Part shown: one piece after another, positions 8,040 to 15,500 of the stretch
How the letters are laid out: every line of letters starts with the position of its first letter
How positions within the stretch are numbered: the first letter of the stretch is position 1
Assembly: GCA_035720425.1 (NCBI GenBank)
Contig: DASTOB010000126.1
Span: 1-33,549 of the forward strand
Direction of reading: 5' to 3'
Source of the DNA: DASTOB01 sp035720425
GTDB lineage: Bacteria; Chloroflexota; Limnocylindria; Limnocylindrales; CSP1-4
DNA: 33,549 nucleotides
The notes under the pieces: model-generated
The model's database searches: none
The model's input: the letters and a program-made list of their open reading frames with translations, nothing else
Told to the model about the DNA's origin: nothing
Program-made: the position numbers and the translations under genes

Positions 8040-8612
8040 ATGGCCCTCGACCGCCCCAGATCCACCCGCCGCGCCGCGCCCCGCCGTGCGATCGCCCGCA
8101 CGTTCGAGGCGGACCTGTCCGCCCCGGTGCTGGCTGCCGGCAGCCGGATCCAGAACGTTCGCCAGATCTCGGAACGCGTGGCGATGGGTCGCGCGCTGTG
8201 GCGGGAGCTCGTGATCGGGTTCGCGTCCCAGCTCGGTGAGCTGCGCCTCGGGTTCACCCAGCTCGCCGCCCTGTATGTCCTGGCCGATGGACGGACGACG
8301 ACCGTGACGGACCTGGCCGATGCGATCGGGCGGTCGCCGTCCGCGACGAGCCGGCTCATCGACGGCCTCGTTCGGCGCCGCCTCATCGAGCGTCGGCCGG
8401 AGACGGAGGATCGGCGACAGCGCACGCTGTGGCTGACCCAGCGGGGCCAGGCGCTCCTCCGCGTCGTCGATCGCGCCCGCGCGGACCAGTTCCTGACCGC
8501 CGTGCGGCCGATGCCGCCGGCGGAACGCGCCCTCATCGCGATGGGCGTGGCCGCCCTCGCGACGCACGCGATCAGCCGGCGAGGACGGCTCGTCCGACCG
8601 ACGAAGAGCTGA
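8040..8612 (+). CDS. MarR-family winged-helix transcriptional regulator
   Basis: 190 residues. A basic N-terminal arm of about 45 residues precedes a MarR fold: helices with RALWRELVIGF and LGFTQLAALYVLA, recognition region VTDLADAIGRSPSATSRLIDGLVRRRLIERR, the wing with EDRRQRTLWLTQRGQALL, and a C-terminal dimerisation helix. Such proteins bind dyads as dimers and usually repress, with release by small phenolic or acyl ligands. It is transcribed away from fabD across 134 bp. Some MarR-type proteins (FabT of streptococci) control fatty-acid synthesis genes, so control of the fabD-fabF unit is a reasonable inference, not something the sequence proves. Confidence 0.85.
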   Translation: MALDRPRSTRRAAPRRAIARTFEADLSAPVLAAGSRIQNVRQISERVAMGRALWRELVIGFASQLGELRLGFTQLAALYVLADGRTTTVTDLADAIGRSPSATSRLIDGLVRRRLIERRPETEDRRQRTLWLTQRGQALLRVVDRARADQFLTAVRPMPPAERALIAMGVAALATHAISRRGRLVRPTKS

Positions 8613-8715
8613 TCGCGAGGTCAGATTCGGTCCGTCAGGCGTCGCCGTCGGCCGACCGTCGCGCAGCCGGTGGATCGGTCGCGGTACGCTTGGGCCCGCA
8701 CGAGGGGAGCGGCCC

Positions 8716-9081
8716 ATGGCATCGACGACCATCTTCGAGCGTGCGGGGGGCTTCGCGACCGTCCGGCGCGTCGTGTCCTCGTTCTACGAGCGAGTGCTCG
8801 ACTCGCCGGCGCTGGCGCACTACTTCGAGCACATCGACATGCGCCGTCTGATCGACCACCAGACGAAGTTCATCTCGGCCGTCATGGGTGGTCCGGGCAG
8901 CTTCACCGACGATCACCTGCGCCGGGTGCATCAGCACCTCGGCATCTCGCACGACGAGTTCGCCGAGGTTGCCGATCACCTGCGTGCCGCCCTCGAGGAG
9001 TACGACGTCGCCCCGGACGACGTCGCCGCCGTCGAGGCCGCCGTGCGGCGGCGCGAACCCGTCATCGTGACCGGCGACTGA
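8716..9081 (+). CDS. Group I (N-type) truncated haemoglobin
   Basis: 121 residues, the usual size of a 2-on-2 globin. The sequence opens with TIFERAGGFATVRRVVSSFYERVLDSPALAHYF, typical of the A-B-E helices, and continues with HQTKFISAVMGGPG. The proximal (F8) haem ligand is H72 in LRRVHQHLGIS. Truncated globins bind O2 and NO and act in NO detoxification or gas sensing. A GGGGAG ribosome binding site precedes the ATG, and TACGCT at 8685-8690 may be its -10. It is followed after 1 nt by the cyclase gene, which strongly suggests co-transcription and hints at a shared gas-sensing role. Confidence 0.85.
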   Translation: MASTTIFERAGGFATVRRVVSSFYERVLDSPALAHYFEHIDMRRLIDHQTKFISAVMGGPGSFTDDHLRRVHQHLGISHDEFAEVADHLRAALEEYDVAPDDVAAVEAAVRRREPVIVTGD

Positions 9082-9082
9082 G

Positions 9083-10180
9083 ATGGCGACGACCGAGCAA
9101 CCGACCACGACGCCGACGGCGAGCGCCGACGTCGACGCGGACCTCGTCCGCTACCTGTTCCAGACCCTCGGCGTGGGCCTCGCGGTGGCGGACCTCGACG
9201 ACTGGTCGATCCTGTTCGAGAACGCCCGGTTCTTCGAGTGGTTCGCGGCCACGGCGGAGTCGGACGACGACCTTGCGGCGCGGGTTCCCGGCCTCGACGT
9301 CGGCCGGGTGCGCAACCGGCTCGAGAGCGGCCGGCCGTTCACGTTCGAGACCGAGGTGGGCTCCGGCGCCCGCGCGGTGACGCTCGATGTGCTCATCCGC
9401 CGCTGCTCGCTCGGCACGGGCGGTCGCGACTACCTCGTGCTCGAGGCGTACGACGCGTCGAAACGCAAGGAAGCCGAGTACATGCTCGACTCGTACTCGA
9501 AGCTCGCCGAGCGCAACGCGCGGGACCTCCAGCGGGAGAAGGAGCGGGTCGAGAAGCTCCTCCTCAACATCATGCCGCGCGCGGTCTACGAGGAGCTCAA
9601 GGACTTCGGCTCGACGACGCCCCAGCGCTTCGACGAGGCGTCGATCCTCATGCTCGACTTCGTCGGTTTCACGAGCATGGCGATCGCCCGCGACCCGGCC
9701 TCGACGATCGCGGAGCTCAACGACATCTTCAGCGCGTTCGACCGCATCGTGGAACTGTTCGGGTGCGAGCGGATGAAGACGATCGGGGACGCCTACATGG
9801 CGGTTGCCGGCCTGCCCGATCCCAGCCCGGACCACGCGGTCAACCTGGCCAAGGTCGCGTTGCGCTTTCGGCGCTATCTCGAACGGCGCAACGCGTCGCA
9901 TCCGGAGCAGTGGCGTTGCCGGATCGGCATCCACACGGGGCCCGTCATCGGCTCGATCGTCGGCGTCCAGAAGTACGTCTACGACATCTTCGGCCCCGGC
10001 GTGAACCTCGCGGCCCGGATGGAGGGCCTGGCCGAGCCGATGCAGATCATCATCACCGACGAGACGAGGGCGCTCATTCGCGACGACTTCATATGCACGG
10101 ATCTCGGCGAGGTCGAGGTCAAGGGATTCGGCACTCGTCGAATCTGGTCGCTCGACCAGGAGGAACGCGGCCGCCGCTGA
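9083..10180 (+). CDS. Class III adenylate cyclase with N-terminal PAS-like domain
   Basis: 365 residues, no membrane helix, so soluble. Residues 19-125 look like a PAS sensor (LGVGLAVADLDDWSILFENARFF is the PAS opening). Residues 126-165 form a coiled coil/signalling helix ending LLNIMPRAVYEEL. The class III catalytic domain spans 183-357: metal-binding D192 (LDFVGF) and D236 (TIGDAYM), purine-specifying K232 and D301 (VYDIFGPGVNLAARM), transition-state N308 and R312. Lys plus Asp at the base-contact positions indicates ATP rather than GTP. All catalytic residues are present. It begins 1 nt after the globin stop and is followed by a CxxC mini-protein 24 nt on. The ligand of the PAS domain is unknown. 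Confidence 0.9.
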   Translation: MATTEQPTTTPTASADVDADLVRYLFQTLGVGLAVADLDDWSILFENARFFEWFAATAESDDDLAARVPGLDVGRVRNRLESGRPFTFETEVGSGARAVTLDVLIRRCSLGTGGRDYLVLEAYDASKRKEAEYMLDSYSKLAERNARDLQREKERVEKLLLNIMPRAVYEELKDFGSTTPQRFDEASILMLDFVGFTSMAIARDPASTIAELNDIFSAFDRIVELFGCERMKTIGDAYMAVAGLPDPSPDHAVNLAKVALRFRRYLERRNASHPEQWRCRIGIHTGPVIGSIVGVQKYVYDIFGPGVNLAARMEGLAEPMQIIITDETRALIRDDFICTDLGEVEVKGFGTRRIWSLDQEERGRR

Positions 10181-10204
10181 CGAGGCGGCCAGCCAGGAGG
10201 ACGC

Positions 10205-10411
10205 ATGGACCCGAGGCTCTACAGCCCACTCGCGCTCAATCTCATGCACCGTCACGGCGACAGCTGGACGCGGCTCGAGCCGCGATCGGCCCACGATCCG
10301 GCCGACGTCGATCCCGAGCGCGGTTGGACGAGCGGCACGATCTACGCGTGCCCGACGTGCGACGAGCAGGTGCTCGTCGTGCCCGACAGCGACGAGTCGT
10401 CCGCCGGCTGA
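10205..10411 (+). CDS. Small single-CxxC protein (68 aa), unknown function
   Basis: An AGGAGG ribosome binding site 4 nt before the ATG and the 24-nt distance from the cyclase stop make it the third gene of the globin-cyclase unit. The first 25 residues are helical and hydrophobic in part; the C-terminus is acidic. CPTC at C49-C52 in a beta-like context (TIYACPTCDEQVLVVP) resembles half of a zinc ribbon. One CxxC can bind zinc only as a dimer, or could be redox-active. I do not recognise the family. Its constant position after the cyclase in relatives would be the test of a functional link. Confidence 0.7.
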   Translation: MDPRLYSPLALNLMHRHGDSWTRLEPRSAHDPADVDPERGWTSGTIYACPTCDEQVLVVPDSDESSAG

Positions 10412-10509
10412 GGTTCGTCCGACCGCCCGAAGGCCGGCTCAGCGAAGGGTGCCGTCGGAGCAACAACCAGCGAGGCAGATTCGGGGCTGGCCGCGCTCAC
10501 CCCGACTGC

Positions 10510-12510
10510 CTAGGTCGCGGTACCGACCGATCCGGCCGGTACCGCATCGAGGACCTCCACCCGGACGACACCGGGCTCCATCCCCGACGCAACGAGTGAT
10601 CCGAACAGCGGGGCTCGGACGTCGAGCACGACGAGGTACGAGCCGGGTCGCAGCGGCGCGACGACACCGATCGTGACGACCTCGCTCGCTCCGGGCGCGA
10701 CCCGGAGGGTTACGTCGCTCGCCGGCGCGAGCCGTTCGTCTCCGTCGAGGTCGACCCACCGCGCGATGAGCCGCGGTTCGTCGAGTTCGGTCCGGTCGCC
10801 ACGCCGGGACGCTCCCGGCTCCATCCCGAGGTCCCATGGGATTCGGCCCGTGTTCGTCACCCGCACCGGGAGCTGGAGGAGCCCGCCGGGAGCGACGCGG
10901 GCCTCCGCGGGAACGCCGAATCGTGCGGACAGCGGCAGCGACACGCGCACGATGAGCGACTGCATAAGCGACTGGGTCGCCGCGTCATAGGCTCGTCCGT
11001 CGGGCGCGTGGAGCGTCACGACGAGCCGGTACAGGCCGGGTGCGGCGGGCGCGATCGAGTCGATCGTGACCGTGCCGTCCGACACGGTCGCCACCCGCGG
11101 CTCGACGACCTCGCCGGGAGCCTCCGGGACGACGAGATCGGTCGGCAGCTCCGCGACGTCCGGCGTCGCCGACGCCGATGGTGCGGTTCCGGGGGCCCCC
11201 GACGCCAGCGGGCCCAGATCAGCCGACGCCACCGGGCTCGGATCGGCCGACGCCACCGGGCTCGGATCGGCCGACGCCGCCGGGCTCGGATCGGCCGACG
11301 CCGCCGGGCTCGGATCGGCCGACGCCGCCGGCTCATCCGTGGGCACCGCGCTCATCGCCAGAGGCGGCACGTCGAGTGGGATCCAGCGGGTCGCCAGCTG
11401 GATGCCATCCGGCAGCGTGACGTTCGGCGGCGCGACGACTGGCACCGACACGCGGGTCGTCGACCCGGTCAACGGCGCCGAGTCGAGTGTCGGCGCAGAG
11501 AAGGTGAAGCCCATCGCGGCGAGCGACGGGATCGGCCCGAACGCGACGGGCTGTCCGGCGACCCCCGGGACGGTCGGACGCGTGACGAGCGAGCGGAAGA
11601 ACCCGCTCCACTCGCGATCCGGGTCGAGCGCAGCCGCGGCGCCCGGAACCCGGACCGAGTCAAACGAGGTGACGTGGCCGCGGCGGGCGGGCGAGGCGTG
11701 CCACAGCGCCTCCGCGCCTGCGGCGCCGGAGAGCAGTCCGGCGACGTAGTAGGCGGGCCCGATCCGCGCCTCGGCGACGACCGTCCCGGCGCCGGCGTCG
11801 AGCCAGCCCGCGGCGAAGTTGTCGATGCGCTGCTGGGCCTCGCCGAGCGAGCCCTCCGGGACGCCCGGCTCAGAGGTCCCGGACGCGTAGCACAGGTGAT
11901 GAAGCAGCACGACCGCCCCGGGCGCCAGGCGGACGTGCTCCCGGATGTAGGCCTCACCGAAATATTGGTGCTGGACGTCGTCGCCGCCTGCGACCGGGTT
12001 GAGGCCGAGGCCGTTCTGGGTAAGTGGATAGAGCTCACTGCGGTGCGGGCTGGGCCAGCCGTTGCCATGTCCGAGATAGACGACGATGGACGCGCCGTGG
12101 AGCGCCGGTCTCACGTGGTCCCAGGTGGCCTCCGGGGAGTAGATCGTGACGACGTCGCTCGACAGCCGCCGGGCGACGGCGGCCGCCTCCTCCGCCTCGG
12201 CCCGGTAGCGCGCCGTGGCGGCTCCGGCCGGACCAACGATGATCACGACGCGGGCCGCCGTGCGCGGAGCGTCGAGCGGCGCGAAACTCGCGGTCGACGC
12301 GAGCGCTCCGACTGTCACGGCGGAATCGCCGGCGGATCCGGCGCCGCCCATGCCGGCGGAGGGCCCTCTCCCGGAAGGCGTTCGAGGCCACGACCAGGCC
12401 GTCGCGACGACGAGCAGGGTCACGAACAGGGCCTCGACGGCGAGATGGATCGGGGGACCACGACGGGCGGCCGGTGACGATCGCCAGGTGCTCGATGCAG
12501 GCCGGTTCAA
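10510..12510 (-). CDS. Membrane-anchored protein with clan-CD-peptidase-like (caspase/gingipain-type) domain and beta-sandwich tail
   Basis: 666 residues. A single N-terminal helix (about 22-40) exports and probably anchors it. Residues 85-260 have a Rossmann-like alpha/beta order with VVIIVGPAG, IVVYLGHGNG (H148-G149) and VVLLHHLCYASG (C207): each block is a hydrophobic strand followed by His-Gly or Cys, the arrangement of the catalytic dyad in clan CD cysteine peptidases. Peptidase activity is inference; a catalytically altered relative is possible. After a bridging region comes an Ala/Ser/Asp/Pro linker made of near-identical 8-residue units, then two beta-rich domains (about 460-530 and 530-655) with the VRVTNTGRIPWD pattern of extracellular Ig-like modules. 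It starts 88 nt after the multicopper oxidase stop on the same strand, so the two may be co-expressed at the cell surface. Confidence 0.7.
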   Translation of the reverse strand: MNRPASSTWRSSPAARRGPPIHLAVEALFVTLLVVATAWSWPRTPSGRGPSAGMGGAGSAGDSAVTVGALASTASFAPLDAPRTAARVVIIVGPAGAATARYRAEAEEAAAVARRLSSDVVTIYSPEATWDHVRPALHGASIVVYLGHGNGWPSPHRSELYPLTQNGLGLNPVAGGDDVQHQYFGEAYIREHVRLAPGAVVLLHHLCYASGTSEPGVPEGSLGEAQQRIDNFAAGWLDAGAGTVVAEARIGPAYYVAGLLSGAAGAEALWHASPARRGHVTSFDSVRVPGAAAALDPDREWSGFFRSLVTRPTVPGVAGQPVAFGPIPSLAAMGFTFSAPTLDSAPLTGSTTRVSVPVVAPPNVTLPDGIQLATRWIPLDVPPLAMSAVPTDEPAASADPSPAASADPSPAASADPSPVASADPSPVASADLGPLASGAPGTAPSASATPDVAELPTDLVVPEAPGEVVEPRVATVSDGTVTIDSIAPAAPGLYRLVVTLHAPDGRAYDAATQSLMQSLIVRVSLPLSARFGVPAEARVAPGGLLQLPVRVTNTGRIPWDLGMEPGASRRGDRTELDEPRLIARWVDLDGDERLAPASDVTLRVAPGASEVVTIGVVAPLRPGSYLVVLDVRAPLFGSLVASGMEPGVVRVEVLDAVPAGSVGTAT
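11217..11336. repeat. In-gene 24-bp tandem repeat (5 units) encoding an ASADPSP linker
   Basis: Units begin with GATC at 11217, 11241, 11265, 11289 and 11313. They differ by one or two bases, the last one diverging at its end. They encode an 8-residue linker in the peptidase-like protein. The near identity suggests copy number varies between strains. Confidence 0.9.
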
Positions 12511-12598
12511 GGGGCTTACTCCTGGTCTGATACGAACTGCGGGTCAGCCGTCCCCGGCGCCGGCACGAGGCCGCCGCCGGGGACGATGACGACTCGAA

Positions 12599-15500
12599 CT
12601 ACGGGTTCGTGAGGATCGGCAACGGCGTGGCCGTCACCCAGTCGGACCAGACGGCGGCACCGGCATTGGCCCGGATCCGGAAGTAGTAGTTCGTGTTCGC
12701 GAGCAACCCGGAGATCGTCGCCGTTTGCGCATTGGCGCCGACGTTCGTCGCCGTGACGGTCGCGAAGCCGGGATCGGTGGACCGCTGGATCGTGAACCCG
12801 GTCTCGTTCGTCGCGGTGTCGGTCCAGCTGAGGACCACCCGCCGGAGCGAGCCCTGGTTCGCGCCGTTGGTCGCGCTCACGGCCGTCGGTGCGCCCGGAA
12901 CCGCCGGTACGACGACGGTGACCGTGTTCGAGTAGGCTGACCGGCCACCGGCATTGACCGCTGCGACGCGGTACTGGACCGTGCTCCCGGGCGCGACGTC
13001 CGGATCGACGAACGGTGGGGTCACGGTGCCCGTGCCGGCGAATGCCGGCGGCGTGGCGATCGGCGCGAAGCCGCCACCGTTGACCTGCCGCTCGACGACG
13101 AAACCCGTTTCCGTCGTCGCGTTGTCGCGCCAGGTCAACTGGATCTGCGGCTGCGATCCGCTCGGACCGGCCTGGAGCGCGGCAGACAGGTTGGACGGTG
13201 CTGCCGGCGGGCTGTCGACCGGCTCCGACACCGCCGTCAGGGTGACAGTTGGGAACCCGCCGGCGACGATCTCGTTGAGGTTCGGGTCGGCATAGTTCCA
13301 CGTGTCGCCGACAGTGTTGACCGCGATGACCCGGTACTGGTACGCGCGGTTCGTCCGGAATGTCGTGTCGTCGTACGTCATCGCTCCGGTCGTATTGGCG
13401 GTCTCGAGCGGCGGCGCGATCGTCGCCAGGTCCGCCCACGTGCCCGTCCCGACCTGCATCCGCTGGACGCGGAAGGCGGTCTCGTTGAGCGACGTGTCGT
13501 TCCAGGTCAGGCGGAGCGTCCCGTTCGATCCCTGGACGGCCACGACGGCAGTCGAGAGCCCGTCCGGGGTCCGCGGCGGGAGGGCCACCGACACCGGCCG
13601 CATCATGTCCATCTCCTCGTGGCTGAGGATGTGACAGTGGTAGACGTACTCGGCGCCAAAGTTGACGTAGTGGTTGACGACGTCGATCGGATCCCCGTTC
13701 GGAGCGAACGAGGTGATCGCCAGCCCGAGCTGCTCGGCGAGCGTGGCACTGGCCAGGACCATCCCCTCGGGCATCATCGGGCTGAGCAGCCGGATGCTGT
13801 TGGGCAGGTCGAACGGCAGCCACGGGATGACCGGCCGGAGGGCGACGATCGTGTCCTCGAGCGGACTGACGCGGATCGTGTCCTTCCAGCCGAGCTCGGT
13901 CGGGTCGGGCGGCTTGATGATGTTGTCCCAGGTCACGCGGTTGATGAGCTGGACGTCGTACAGGTGGAAGTGGATCGGGTGGGTGTCGACGCCGTTGTGG
14001 GTGATCTTCCAGATTTGGGTCCCGTCGTCGCCGGTCGCGATCGGCGTGACCTCCATGTCGTCCGGCGACAGGGTCGGCAGCCCCGACGCATCGATGATCT
14101 CGGTGATCGGCCCGGTGTACGGGAACAGGATGTTGTTCTGGAGTCCCGGTTGCGCCGGGACCTGCTCGAGACCGAGGTTCGCGCTCATCCGCCCGAACTC
14201 GTCGAAGGCGGTCTCGCTCGTCTCGTCCTGGATGGCCTTCGGCTCGATCATCACGGACAGCTTCGCGTTCGGCGCCCGCAGGGTGTTGAAGCCGAATGCC
14301 TCGCCGCCCTGCTCCGAAATCCGGGCGAAGCCGTCACAGCGCGTGCTCGTGCTGCCCGGGGCGTTGCACCAGCCGCTCGAGGCGAAGCTCGTCCCGTAGG
14401 CGGAGTTGTAAGCGGCCTGGCCGACGATGATCGGGTTCTGGCCGGACTCGAACACGCCGGAGCCGTCCGCCTGGTGGCGGAACTCGGCCCGCAGCTTCGT
14501 CAGGTTGAATGCCGCCCCCTCGGGCTCGTCGGCGACCTTGACCTGCATGACCGTTCGCGTGTTCGGGCCGTAGCCCGGCAGGATCGAGGGCGCACCGACC
14601 GGCCGAAGGTCCGGGGCACCGGTGTAGTAGTCGTACGAGGGGATCCGGGCGGGGTACGCCGCCGGCGCGTCATTGTACAGGATGAGCGTCTGGCCGGCGA
14701 ACTTCGAGAAGTCGACGATCGTGTCGGCCCGCTCGGCGGGGGCGAGGACGAGCGAGTGCTGGTCCACGAGGCCCACGTCGAACCGGGTGGGATCCTCGAT
14801 CCAGGTCGTGGGCTGCTGGCCGTCGACGACGACCGGGGCAGGCAGGAAGCCGCCCTCGGTGCCGATCTGGATCCAGTCGGGTCCGGCCGGGCTCAGGCTC
14901 GTGTCGGGGGTGGGGAAGACGACCGGATCCGTTTGTGCCGCGGCGACCTCGGCGGCGTTGAGGGCTACCTCGGTCGGGCCGATGGCCTCGCCAGCGGCGT
15001 TGAGCTGGGTGCTCGCCGTCGTCTGGTCGCCGACGTACCACTGGAGGTTCCAGAATCGGTCGTTGGCGGCGTTGAGGATCCGCAGGCGGTATGACTTGGG
15101 CTCGACCGTGAGGGTCGGATAGGCCGTCCCGTTCACGACCGGCGTGTCGTTGAACTGCTCCATGCCGGCCGAGATGTTCGGCGTGCCCGGGATGAGCTGC
15201 GGCTCACAGAACGGGTCTTCCTCGTACGTCCACGTCGAGGGGTCGTCGAGGTCGCACGACGGGTCGTAATACGGGTTGGCGATCGGCCCGAACTCGGCCT
15301 TGGCCGGCGGCCAGAACCATGGGCTGTACATCCAGCGGCCGAAGGCGGACATGCCGCCCGGATCGCCGGGGTTCTGGGCCGGCATGTAGACGTGGTGGTA
15401 CCACAGGTTGCCGTAGCCACCCCAGCGCGCGGCGTCCCAGGTGGGGTCCTGCCAGGCGAGCTGGTCGGCCTGGGGCACGAACGTCCGATCCTGGATGACG

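Noticed and set aside
12516..13823. Minus-strand open frame of 435 codons in another frame of the oxidase gene
   Set aside because: Composition is Arg/Asp/Gly-rich and it overlaps the fibronectin domains of a well-supported gene on the same strand.
13619..15094. Long plus-strand open frame (491 codons) opposite the multicopper oxidase
   Set aside because: Its Arg/Val/Asp-rich peptide mirrors the antisense of a GC-rich gene with all four copper motifs on the minus strand; no domain or ribosome binding site supports it.
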